From NCBI GenBank assembly GCA_023481175.1, contig JAMCWM010000021.1, positions 1 through 43,999 of the forward strand: a DNA stretch of 43,999 nucleotides, read 5' to 3'. The position numbers and the translations under genes are program-made. A model generated the notes under the pieces. That model saw nothing but the letters and a program-made list of their open reading frames with translations, was not told where the DNA came from and did no database searches. Positions within the stretch are counted from its first letter, which is position 1, and every line of letters starts with the position of its first letter. The stretch comes from Nitrospirota bacterium. Its GTDB lineage: Bacteria; Nitrospirota; Leptospirillia; Leptospirillales; Leptospirillaceae. This document shows positions 1 through 7,761 of the stretch, one piece after another.

Positions 1-184
1 TCAGGACGTGGACCGGCCGGATGTGCCCGAAGTTCAGGTACGGAGTGCCCGAGAGAACGTCGGGGTAAGACAGTTTGAGCGACGTGACGAACCCGAGGGT
101 CGTCCCCATCGCCAGCCAGAAGACGGAGGAGATGATCGCCGTCTTCGCAGCCGTTCCGTTCGGGATTTCTTTTACGGAAGCCAT
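1..184 (-). CDS. ccoN: cbb3-type cytochrome c oxidase subunit I, N-terminal part (cut by window edge)
   Basis: Only the first 61 codons are inside the window. The frame reads MASVKEIPNGTAAKTAIISS, then a first membrane helix (FWLAMGTTLGFVTSLKL), then YLNFGHIRPVHVL. The phrase (Y)LxFGxxRPVH after helix 1 is characteristic of haem-copper oxidase catalytic subunits of the cbb3 class. The protein would be the proton-pumping O2-reducing subunit in the inner membrane. A good ribosome site (AAAGGAGAGAGG) lies just upstream of the ATG at 184. The haem and CuB ligands are outside the window, so subclass is judged only from this N-terminus; it could be a divergent paralogue. Confidence 0.75.
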   Translation of the reverse strand, partial: MASVKEIPNGTAAKTAIISSVFWLAMGTTLGFVTSLKLSYPDVLSGTPYLNFGHIRPVHVL

Positions 185-590
185 AAATCCTCTCTCCTTT
201 TTTGAAATGCTACGGCCCGGTAATGCGGTTTCCGAACCCCCCATGGAACAAACGCCCCGCCGGGATTGCACGGGTTTCCCGACCGTTGGGTGGGCAGGAG
301 GGGGCGGTACTCAGGAGTCATATGGGGGTATGGCTTCCCTGGGGATTCCGCCTGTCCCTCCCGCCCAGACCGCGGGTCAAGAGGTGATCATGTTCAGCTG
401 ATATGAATCGGCTTCTCCTATGCAGTATCCGTACCAATGGCTTGGATGCTCATCCTGAAAAGGGTTCACAGGGAGAAATCTCAAATTTTAAGGTTATATG
501 TTTCATAACTGAATCCAGGTCGTAGCAATTTGTTTCCAATCAAATCGCAAATAATGTATATTATGTAAACCAACAAAAAAGAAGAGTGCC
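185..590. other. intergenic region without a recognisable gene
   Basis: This stretch separates the oxidase gene (reading left) from the end of the ATPase gene. The part next to the oxidase is GC-rich. Positions about 480-580 are AT-rich and hold small imperfect dyads, such as ATAATGTATATTAT near 550. On the minus strand a TATAAC hexamer near 495 could be a -10 element for the oxidase gene, but I find no convincing -35. Short reading frames here lack ribosome sites or recognisable protein features. Confidence 0.5.
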
Positions 591-1793
591 CTATTCGGGA
601 ATCTCCTCCAGGAAGTCGACGAGGCCGCTTACCGGAACGGCGAGACATTCCTGAGAGAGACGCAGTCTTTCTCCTCCGTAGGTCACAAGGACCATCTGTC
701 GCGTTGCGGGGAAGATCGTCCTGAAAAGGCGGGGAAGAGGAAAAGGCTGAAGCGCCTGAACGCTCATCTTGGCATCGAGGGCGACGACCGCTCCGGAAGC
801 CGTGATGATCAGAAAGTCAATCTCTTCCCCTTCCCTGGTCCGCCAGAAGTGAACCGTCCAGTCCCTTCCCCTGTTTCGAATGTATTTGACGATTTCTGCG
901 AAAACGAGCGATTCGAAGAGGGGCCCCGCCTGGGGGCTCATGAGAAGAGGCATTTTTTCCCGCCAACCCTGCAGCCTCACCGCCAGTCCGGAATCGAGAA
1001 AGTAGATCTTGGGCGTCTTCGTAAGACGCGTCGTCAGGTTGGTGAAGTATGGGGTCAGCCTATGAACAAAGTCCGATCGCTCCAGCAGTCCGACCCATTC
1101 CTTGACCGTCACCGAGCGAATCCCGCAGTCGCCGGCAAATCCTGAATATTCCAGGAGTGTTCCCGTTCTGGATGCGAGGAGGGCCAGAAAGCGGGAGAAG
1201 GACTCCTGTTTCAGGATGCCGGCCGAGAGAACGATATCCTTTTCGACGCAGGAGCGGAGGTAGTCGTTGAGAAAGGTGACGGGAGAGAGCGAAGGATCCG
1301 TGTAGAGTTCAGGCCATCCTCCCCTGAACAAAATCTCGTCGATCGGAATATCCGGAAAGGCCCTTTTGATTTCATGGACGCTCAAGGAGTTGAGGTAAAA
1401 CCAGGACGCGCGTCCGGCGAGACTTTCCTTGACATTTTTGTCCAGAAGGAGCTGATTCGACCCGGTCAGCCGGAAAGAGGGGGAGATCGAAGTCCCCGTT
1501 GCAATCCGTTCCCGTTTCATCCGATCGACAATTTTCTTGATTTCCGGGAAAAGATTGGGAGCGTACTGGATTTCATCGATCAGGACCGGAGGGGCGAACT
1601 GTTCGAGGAATAGACCCGGATCCCGGTTTGCCAGGGTGCGCAGCTGAAGATCGTCCAGAGACACCTCCCTGAAGGAAGGGCCGGAAAGACGTGAAAAAAG
1701 GGTGCTTTTTCCGCACTGACGCGGTCCGGTCAGGATCTGGACGGTCGCCTGACTTTTCTGGATGAACGAAGACAAGTCGCGCTCGATGTACAT
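591..1793 (-). CDS. AAA_14/DUF4143-family ATP-binding protein
   Basis: A 400-residue protein with the AAA_14 plus DUF4143 layout. Walker A is GPRQCGKST (about 23-31) and Walker B is VLIDE (about 70-74). The C-terminal third carries the restriction-endonuclease-like signature TREGEEIDFLI followed by ALDAKMS (about 315-345). The family is common in archaea and bacteria, is often sporadically distributed, and has no settled biochemical role; proposals include DNA-associated or mobile ATPase functions. It stands alone here, with unrelated genes on both sides. The ATG at 1793 is directly abutted by a perfect inverted repeat (1795-1827), leaving no ordinary ribosome site. That suggests operator or leader control at the start, or a leaderless message. 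Confidence 0.85.
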   Translation of the reverse strand: MYIERDLSSFIQKSQATVQILTGPRQCGKSTLFSRLSGPSFREVSLDDLQLRTLANRDPGLFLEQFAPPVLIDEIQYAPNLFPEIKKIVDRMKRERIATGTSISPSFRLTGSNQLLLDKNVKESLAGRASWFYLNSLSVHEIKRAFPDIPIDEILFRGGWPELYTDPSLSPVTFLNDYLRSCVEKDIVLSAGILKQESFSRFLALLASRTGTLLEYSGFAGDCGIRSVTVKEWVGLLERSDFVHRLTPYFTNLTTRLTKTPKIYFLDSGLAVRLQGWREKMPLLMSPQAGPLFESLVFAEIVKYIRNRGRDWTVHFWRTREGEEIDFLIITASGAVVALDAKMSVQALQPFPLPRLFRTIFPATRQMVLVTYGGERLRLSQECLAVPVSGLVDFLEEIPE

Positions 1794-1794
1794 A

Positions 1795-1827
1795 TGACAA
1801 AAATAAGCTGAAAGCTTATTTTTGTCA
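1795..1827. promoter_or_regulatory. perfect inverted repeat at the ATPase start codon
   Basis: TGACAAAAATAAGCT, then GAA, then AGCTTATTTTTGTCA: two 15-base arms with no mismatch and a 3-base centre. It begins one base upstream of the ATPase start codon (1793). It occupies the position where a ribosome site or operator would lie. On either strand it could also form an RNA hairpin. Confidence 0.8.
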
Positions 1828-1871
1828 AAAAAAGGGGAAGAGTCTCCCGATCAATCCGGACGACCCTCGGA

Positions 1872-1900
1872 TTGGGTTCCCCCAAAAACTGTGCTACGAT
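1872..1900 (+). promoter_or_regulatory. possible sigma-70 promoter for the cytochrome c peroxidase gene
   Basis: TTGGGT (1872-1877) and TACGAT (1895-1900) are separated by 17 bases. The expected start point is near 1907, about 36 bases ahead of the ATG at 1943. The -35 match is modest. Confidence 0.35.
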
Positions 1901-1942
1901 TTTCACGCAAGGCTGCCATTCATCCCTCTGAAGGAGAAACCT

Positions 1943-2932
1943 ATGAGGCTCTCCCATCTTGTTCCCTTGTCCGTGATGTTTTTTGCATCCATAGCGGAGG
2001 CCCAACCTCTCGTCCCCCTGCCCCCTTCTCCCCCCGTTCCTCTTTCGAATCTTGAAACCCCGGCCAAGGTCGCTTTGGGAAAGAAGCTGTTCTTCGATCC
2101 GAAGTTGTCCGTGAATGGCTCCATCAGCTGCGCCTTCTGTCATATGCCCAAGGCCGGCTGGGCCGATCCCCGTCCTGTTTCCATCGGCGTCGGAGGCAAA
2201 CGTGGAGGTCGCAACGCGCCTCCGGTCCTGAACGCGGCCTATCAGAGCCTCCAGTTCTGGGACGGTCGGGCCGGAAGCCTCGAGGAGCAGGCCATCGGGC
2301 CCCTGACCAATCCCGTTGAGATGGAGAACCCCTCCAACCAGAGCGTGGTGGATCGTCTCCGGAAAATTCCATCCTATCGTCGCTCCTTTCGGGAAGTCTT
2401 CGGGGGATCGGTCTCCATCGACCGCATCGCGGAGGCGATCTCCGCCTACGAACGGACCCTGGTCACGCCAAACACACCCTATGACCGTTTTCTGATGGGA
2501 GAGGCCAAGGCCCTTTCTGCCTCCCAAAAAAGAGGGTTCATGCTCTTCAAGGGGAAAGCCCGCTGCGTTCTCTGCCATTCGGGGGCTCTTCTCTCCGACC
2601 AGGCCTACCACAATCTCGGCGTTCCGCAGACGGGAACTCTGCCGGTTGATGTCGGCCGGTATGCGGTGACCCACGACCCCCTGGACAAAGGAAAATTCCG
2701 GACGCCTCAGCTGCGGAACGTGGCCCTGACGGCCCCCTACATGCATGACGGGACCTTCCGGACGCTCGCACAGGTGGTTGACTTCTACGACCGGGGCGGT
2801 GGAAAATCCCGCTTTGCCACGAAGGATCCCCTCCTGGTTCCTCTTCATCTGAAAGCGTCCGAGAAAAAGGATTTGGTGGCCTTTCTGAGGGCTTTGTCCG
2901 GAGAGACCAGGAAAGAGATGAACCAGCCCTGA
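1943..2932 (+). CDS. di-haem cytochrome c peroxidase (CCP/MauG family)
   Basis: A 329-residue periplasmic protein with a signal peptide ending near AEAQ (about 20) and two CxxCH haem c sites: CAFCH (C63/C66/H67) and CVLCH (C208/C211/H212). These are the electron-transfer and peroxidatic domains of bacterial cytochrome c peroxidase, which reduces H2O2 to water with electrons from soluble cytochromes. Family motifs RNAPPVLNAAY, FWDGRAGSLEEQA, and FRTPQLRNVALTAPYMHDG are present, and total length is typical. GAAGGAG lies about 6 bases ahead of the ATG. The next gene (MlaE-like permease) follows in the same direction. A MauG-type oxidase role is less likely, because no partner substrate gene is nearby. 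Confidence 0.93.
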   Translation: MRLSHLVPLSVMFFASIAEAQPLVPLPPSPPVPLSNLETPAKVALGKKLFFDPKLSVNGSISCAFCHMPKAGWADPRPVSIGVGGKRGGRNAPPVLNAAYQSLQFWDGRAGSLEEQAIGPLTNPVEMENPSNQSVVDRLRKIPSYRRSFREVFGGSVSIDRIAEAISAYERTLVTPNTPYDRFLMGEAKALSASQKRGFMLFKGKARCVLCHSGALLSDQAYHNLGVPQTGTLPVDVGRYAVTHDPLDKGKFRTPQLRNVALTAPYMHDGTFRTLAQVVDFYDRGGGKSRFATKDPLLVPLHLKASEKKDLVAFLRALSGETRKEMNQP

Positions 2933-3112
2933 AACAACTCTTGCGATAACGACGCGCCGAGGTTTGCCATCGATATTCTTCTACGAATAAGTCCGGTCAG
3001 GCTTTTCCAATATTTCCGGGACCTGGGGCAGATTGTTCTGACCAGCCTTTACGATCTCATTCGCCTTGTCCTGACCCGAAGGCTGATCCTCCACAGCTTT
3101 CTTCAGCCCATC

Positions 3113-3748
3113 GTGGCTGCAGGGACTTCGGCCCTCCCGATCATCACTGTCGTTGCGCTCCTCGTAGGGGCCGGGATTGTCGCCGAAACGGGGATCGAGC
3201 TTCCCCGACTCGGCATCCAGAACCTCATGGGACCCATCGTCCTGCATGTTATCTTTGGAATTGTGGGACCCTTCGCGACGGCGCTCATCGTCATCGCCCG
3301 CTCGACATCCGGGCTGGCGGTCGAGATCGGGACCATGCGCGTCAACGGTGAGCTCGACACGATCGAGATGCTTGGGGTCAATCTGTCCAATTTCCTGGTG
3401 ACCCCCCGTCTCGTGGGCATTGTCGTCTCCAATGTTGCCTTGACCTTCTACTTCGGGCTGATTGCGATGGGAGGCGGGTTCGCCATGGCCCTGATGGGCC
3501 TCTCGATGCCGATCGCCACTCTCGTCCGGATGATCGAGACCAGCATCAAGCTCTCCGACCTCGTTCTTCCCGTTCTCGAAGGCCTGGCCTACGGGACGAT
3601 CATCGCCTCGGTCAGCGTCTATCACGGCCTGCGGGTTAAAAACTCACCCGTCGAGGTTCCCCGGGAGACGACCCTGGCTCTCGTCAGTTCCTTGTCCCTG
3701 TGTGTGGTGATGCTCAGCATCTATCTCATCTTTTCCGCGCTGGCCTGA
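3113..3748 (+). CDS. mlaE: MlaE-family lipid ABC transporter permease; true start probably upstream
   Basis: Membrane permease of an Mla/MCE phospholipid transporter. The segment ARSTSGLAVEIGTMRVNGEL, followed by DTIEMLGV and LVTPRLVG, is the conserved MlaE core, and four to five hydrophobic helices follow. The coordinates begin at the first in-frame standard start (GTG 3113), which gives 211 residues, short for a family of about 250-260. The same frame stays open back to 2933. It encodes an MlaE-like amphipathic N-terminus (RLFQYFRDLGQIV, LYDLIRLVLTRRLILHSFLQ) but contains no ATG, GTG or TTG. Candidate rare starts are ATC 2969 and ATT 2975, behind a weak GAGG at 2959-2962. It precedes the ATPase and MCE genes in one operon. 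Confidence 0.85.
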   Translation: MAAGTSALPIITVVALLVGAGIVAETGIELPRLGIQNLMGPIVLHVIFGIVGPFATALIVIARSTSGLAVEIGTMRVNGELDTIEMLGVNLSNFLVTPRLVGIVVSNVALTFYFGLIAMGGGFAMALMGLSMPIATLVRMIETSIKLSDLVLPVLEGLAYGTIIASVSVYHGLRVKNSPVEVPRETTLALVSSLSLCVVMLSIYLIFSALA

Positions 3749-3770
3749 CCAGCGAGAGGAGCGGGTTTTT

Positions 3771-4445
3771 TTGGAAACATTGCTTGATTTCCAGGATGCC
3801 AGGATCGGCTACGAGGCGGAGAGACCTCTCTTTTCCGCCCTCAATCTTCGCGTCTCCCGTGGGGAGCACGTCCTCATTTCGGGATCCTGCGGGATCGGAA
3901 AATCGGCCATCGTGAAGACGATCCTCGGTCTCCTCTCTCTCTGGGAAGGGGAATACACCGCCTTCGGGCGAGACATGACTGGACCCTCTGCCCCCCTGCT
4001 CTCGTATGTCCGGAAAAAGATTGGCGTTTTGCCGGACAGGGGGGTGCTTCTTCACCATCTGACGGTCTTCCAGAATATCGCCCTTCCCCTCCGCTATGGG
4101 CATTTCGAGTCCCTGGAGCGGGTGACGGCGCTTCTTGATCCCTTTCTGGAGGAGTTTCGCCTCGGGAATATCCTCGATCTCTATCCGTCTTCCCTGAATC
4201 TCGACCAGATCAAGAAGGTCGGGTTCGTCCGCTCTCTGATCAACAACCCGGATCTCCTGATTCTCGACGACCCCTTCGAGGGTCTCGACGACGAAGGGGT
4301 GGAGACATTCTGGAACCGGCTCACCCGGATCGAATCGGAGAAAGAAATAACCGTTCTTGCGCTGACAAGAAAGAGCATGGACCACCAATCCTTTTTCAGC
4401 CATCGTTATCGCCTGACGACCGATGGCGTTCGTGAGGTCGGATGA
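3771..4445 (+). CDS. mlaF: MlaF-like ABC transporter ATPase with degenerate motifs
   Basis: A 224-residue ABC ATPase-like protein between the MlaE permease and the MCE protein, so it is placed as the MlaF energising subunit. Walker A is intact (GSCGIGKS, 38-45). Walker B ends in ILDDP (D166-D167), with Asp where the catalytic Glu is expected. The LSGGQ signature is replaced by SLNLDQ (141-146). The Q-loop region reads GVLPDRGVLL, without the usual Gln. The switch His is missing (ALTRK, about 198-201). It may bind ATP but hydrolyse it poorly. The start is TTG at 3771, with GAGAGGAG upstream; the ATG-free start fits the habits of neighbouring genes. It overlaps the next gene by four bases. Confidence 0.82.
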   Translation: METLLDFQDARIGYEAERPLFSALNLRVSRGEHVLISGSCGIGKSAIVKTILGLLSLWEGEYTAFGRDMTGPSAPLLSYVRKKIGVLPDRGVLLHHLTVFQNIALPLRYGHFESLERVTALLDPFLEEFRLGNILDLYPSSLNLDQIKKVGFVRSLINNPDLLILDDPFEGLDDEGVETFWNRLTRIESEKEITVLALTRKSMDHQSFFSHRYRLTTDGVREVG

Positions 4446-5353
4446 AACTTCATTATGTGCATCGGGCAGGGGAAAAAAAAATAGAACAGCTGGCGGGACT
4501 CTTTCTTCTGGTCCCTCTCGTCGGATTCATCTTCGGTCTTTACGAGATCGCGGTCCACCAGCATGTCTTCGACCGGCGCTTCCATCTCTACACCATCCTG
4601 GACCAGTCCTATGGAATCGTTCCGGGGACTCCAGTCAGGCTCGCGGGGCTCGATGTCGGAGAGGTGGACGGGCTTGATTTCACAAAGCTGAACCAGATCA
4701 AGGTGTCGATGAAGGTCCTCAGCAAATACCAGGACATGATCCGCAAGGACTCCTTCGTGACCATCAAGAAGTCCGGAATCATTTCAGGCGACGTCTCGCT
4801 TCGGATCAGCATCGGAACGCCCTGGCTCCCTGAAGTCAAGAACAACGCCAGTCTCAGGGCGGAACCTCCATTGACCATGGAGCAGATCATGGCGAAACTC
4901 AACCCGACGATCATCGACCTCCAGAGAATTGTGCGCAATATCGCCGATCTCTCGAGTTCGATCGATCGCGGGAAGGGAACGGTCGGCGCGATCCTCAAAA
5001 AACAGGAGATCTACGACGAACTCCAGGGGACGGCCATCAACATCCGCAAGACCTCCGAGAACATCAAGACGGTCACCGGGGATCTTCCCCGACTCGTCTC
5101 GCAATTGCAGTCGATCGTCGACGACGTCAAGAAGGCCACTCCGGCCCTTCCCGAAATCACCGGCAAGACGACAACGATCCTCTCGACCACAGGGGAGACG
5201 CTCGATACGACCCAGTCGATCCTGAATGGGATCAAACAGAGCTGGCCAGTGAGAAATCTGATTCCTCCCCCTCCCCCTCCCCTTCCGGCTCTTGGTCCGA
5301 TCGATCGGGGTGCGAGCCCGGTTCCCCCCCTTCCCCAAGGGGGTGTGAAATGA
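4442..5353 (+). CDS. mlaD: MlaD-like MCE domain protein
   Basis: A 303-residue protein with one N-terminal membrane helix (about 20-38, LAGLFLLVPLVGFIFGLY) and an MCE domain containing GIVPGTPVRLAGLDVGEVDG (about 58-77). A long helical C-terminal part follows, with repeated Ser/Thr-Asn-Ile segments, and a tail rich in proline (PPPPPPLP). MCE proteins form hexameric rings that pass phospholipids between membrane transporters and periplasmic partners. The start ATG overlaps the mlaF stop (ATGA), and its own stop overlaps the next gene the same way, so the four genes should be translationally coupled. No MlaC or MlaA homologue is in the window. Confidence 0.9.
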   Translation: MKLHYVHRAGEKKIEQLAGLFLLVPLVGFIFGLYEIAVHQHVFDRRFHLYTILDQSYGIVPGTPVRLAGLDVGEVDGLDFTKLNQIKVSMKVLSKYQDMIRKDSFVTIKKSGIISGDVSLRISIGTPWLPEVKNNASLRAEPPLTMEQIMAKLNPTIIDLQRIVRNIADLSSSIDRGKGTVGAILKKQEIYDELQGTAINIRKTSENIKTVTGDLPRLVSQLQSIVDDVKKATPALPEITGKTTTILSTTGETLDTTQSILNGIKQSWPVRNLIPPPPPPLPALGPIDRGASPVPPLPQGGVK

Positions 5354-6273
5354 CGTCCGGCATTCGCACGACTCTGGGAGGGCTGCTTCTCCTCGCCCTC
5401 CTCTCGGGATGCGCGGGAGCACCGGAGACTCATCCCAACAGGGTCAAGGCGAGAGAAAATCTCTCCAGTGCCCAGGAACTCCTGATGCAGAACCACCCGG
5501 CCCAGGCGCTTTCATCCATCAGGAAGGCCCTGCGGATGCACCAGCTTTCCGACGATCTTCCGGGGACGATTGACGACATGAATCGGCTGGCAAGGATTTC
5601 ATTCTATCTTGGACGTGTCGACGCCTCCAGGCAGTGGATCGACAGGGCCCTTGTCCTTGAAAAGGTCAGCGACTACCCCGACAAGAGGGTCGAAACCTAT
5701 ATCCTGTCCTCTGAAATCGCCCCTCCGGGACAGGCCGGACCCTGGATCGCGGAGGCCCACCGCATCGCGGACGCCATGCCCTCCGGCTCTGATGAAAGAG
5801 ATCATCTCGAGGCCCGGCTCTTCCAGGTCGAGGGCATGAGAGCCTCAGGGCGAAAAGACTATCGGGGGGCAATCCCCCTTTTCAGAAAGGCCCTGGAGCT
5901 CGATCGTCGGAGAAAGGATCCGCTATCGGTCGCCACAGATCATGCCAGCCTTGGCCGGAATGCCTATCTTTCCGGAGATGACAACGAGGCCCTTCGCCAA
6001 TTCGGCAAGGCCCTCGCCAAGGATGAAAAGATTCGAAACCATGCCGGGATCGCCTTTGATCTTGAAGGCATCTCTCTCGCGAAGGCAAGAATGGGGAAAT
6101 ATCGGGAGGCTGCCCGAACGATGATGGAGGCGTCCGGGGTTGAAACGGGGCTCGGCCGAACGGAGATGTCCCGAAGGGACGTGGCCTTCGTTCGGATCCT
6201 TTTCAAAAATATCCGAACCCCCGATTCCGAACATTTCCGGAATGTGCTTCGCCATTGGTTCGATGCCGATTAG
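5350..6273 (+). CDS. TPR-repeat lipoprotein of the Mla-like operon
   Basis: A 307-residue protein with a lipoprotein signal (LLLLALLSGC, cysteine about residue 24) followed by tandem helix-turn-helix TPR-like units. The clearest run includes DYRGAIPLFRKALEL and DDNEALRQFGKALAKDEK in the second half. It is therefore a lipid-anchored protein-interaction scaffold. It starts within the stop codon of the MCE gene (ATGA at 5350), which ties it to the transporter; it could be an outer-membrane partner standing in for the missing MlaA/MlaC. That role is inference. The gene ends nine bases before the convergent signalling gene. Confidence 0.82.
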   Translation: MTSGIRTTLGGLLLLALLSGCAGAPETHPNRVKARENLSSAQELLMQNHPAQALSSIRKALRMHQLSDDLPGTIDDMNRLARISFYLGRVDASRQWIDRALVLEKVSDYPDKRVETYILSSEIAPPGQAGPWIAEAHRIADAMPSGSDERDHLEARLFQVEGMRASGRKDYRGAIPLFRKALELDRRRKDPLSVATDHASLGRNAYLSGDDNEALRQFGKALAKDEKIRNHAGIAFDLEGISLAKARMGKYREAARTMMEASGVETGLGRTEMSRRDVAFVRILFKNIRTPDSEHFRNVLRHWFDAD

Positions 6274-6282
6274 GCGTCATGT

Positions 6283-7716
6283 TCAGGCGTGGAAAAAAGT
6301 GCCTTCAAAGTCGGTCCGCTCGGAGAGCCGTTCCAGAATCTGATCGAGAAAGGTGTGGATCGAGGGGGCGGATTCCGGCGGGTAGGAAATCATGACTCCC
6401 CGATAATGAAGTCCCTTCTCGAGCTTTTCGGACTGTCCGAACCGGGAGAGGGCTTTGGCGATGCGACTCGCGACGGCACGGCCTTCGAGGGGGCCGGCCT
6501 CCAGAATCTGGATCATGAGCAGGTCTTCCTGAGGCCGCATGATCCAGTCGGTGGCCCTCAAAGTGGCGGCGATGGTTCCGGTGATCCGGGTCCATGCGAG
6601 TTCCATGGGGCCCGTTCCATAGTATCGTTCTACCTCGGGAAGATTGTCGAAATGGAGGGCGATGACGGAAAAGGGAATCCCGAGTCTCCGGGTCCGGCTC
6701 CATTCTTCCAGCAGACGGTTCATTGTGGCCCGATAGTCCAGCGAACCCGAAGAATCCCGGGTGGTCAGCGAGGCGTCTTCACCTTCACTTTCCTGGCGTG
6801 CGACCAACGCCTTGATGAGCGGCATCGACTCCTGGACCGAATCGGTCCAGGCATTCGGAGGCTCCCCCGATCCCATTTCGAGAAGGATCGCGCAAAAAGC
6901 CCCCGAATCGACGACGAAGGGAAAAATCCATCCGCCTTCTTTTTTCCGAAAAGGAGAAAGGACGCGGAGCGGAAGGCCCATGACCTCCGCCGGAAAGAGA
7001 ATCGCCGTGTTGAGATTCTGGAATTCGGGGCCGTTGCTGAAACCGCAGATCCGGAACTGGGACTCTTTTTCATCGAACCGAAAAAGCGAAATCCGGCTGT
7101 TTCGCATTCCCGCTCCCAGGGTCTGCCGAAGGGAGTCCAGGACATTGTCGACCTTTCTCAAGGCTTTTTCAGGAGGAATCGCAGGAAGTTTTGCGATCTC
7201 GTCCTTTTCGTTTTCAAGGAGGCGATGAAGGGGAGCCGGGGCCTTCGCCAGCCCGGGAAATCCTGATCCTCGGACCTCTTCCTGCTCCCGGATCTTCGCC
7301 AGACCTTCCTCGAGCAATCGGTTCTGACGTCTGAAGATGACGATGAATCCCACGATTCCCCCAAGAAACAGGAGAGAGCTTCCAAAAACCAGAAAGGGAT
7401 GGGCCAGAAGCGATCGTTCCCAAAGGGGCAGAGGAGAGTGCTGCGCTCCATTCTCCAGTCCCAGATCTTTTCGGAGAAATTTTTCCGAACGTCTGAGATC
7501 CTCGACGCTGATCAGCCTGGCCTGGGGGATGTCAGAAAAAAAGGCGGGGGAACGGGTGGCGAACACGGGTCCGGATCGGATACCGCCCAGACTCGCCAGT
7601 AGAATGCCTCCAGCCACCAGAATTGGACCGATTAGAGTTTTTGACAAGTCCTCTCCGCCTTCCATAGAATGAACTGATTCTTTCCTTCGACTCATCGGCA
7701 TTTTGCCGAATTTCAT
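6283..7716 (-). CDS. membrane protein with GAF-like region and degenerate GGDEF domain
   Basis: A 477-residue protein. Two membrane helices (about 28-46 and 108-128) bracket a short periplasmic loop. A charged helical linker (QNRLLEEGLAKIREQEE) and a GAF-like domain (about 190-320) follow. A C-terminal GGDEF fold starts near LDYRATMNRLLEEWSRTRR, with the typical FSVIALHFDNLPEVERYYG strand. The catalytic GG(D/E)EF loop is replaced by RPQEDLL (about 392-398), so diguanylate cyclase activity is unlikely and a regulatory role more likely. The ATG at 7716 is the longest start; an internal ATG at about residue 18 has a better ribosome site (AAGGAAAG). It is divergent from the cyclase gene with 45 bases between them. 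Confidence 0.75.
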   Translation of the reverse strand: MKFGKMPMSRRKESVHSMEGGEDLSKTLIGPILVAGGILLASLGGIRSGPVFATRSPAFFSDIPQARLISVEDLRRSEKFLRKDLGLENGAQHSPLPLWERSLLAHPFLVFGSSLLFLGGIVGFIVIFRRQNRLLEEGLAKIREQEEVRGSGFPGLAKAPAPLHRLLENEKDEIAKLPAIPPEKALRKVDNVLDSLRQTLGAGMRNSRISLFRFDEKESQFRICGFSNGPEFQNLNTAILFPAEVMGLPLRVLSPFRKKEGGWIFPFVVDSGAFCAILLEMGSGEPPNAWTDSVQESMPLIKALVARQESEGEDASLTTRDSSGSLDYRATMNRLLEEWSRTRRLGIPFSVIALHFDNLPEVERYYGTGPMELAWTRITGTIAATLRATDWIMRPQEDLLMIQILEAGPLEGRAVASRIAKALSRFGQSEKLEKGLHYRGVMISYPPESAPSIHTFLDQILERLSERTDFEGTFFHA

Positions 7717-7761
7717 GACCGATCGACGGAGCGCTCCCGGGAGTCGCCGGACGGAGAATTT

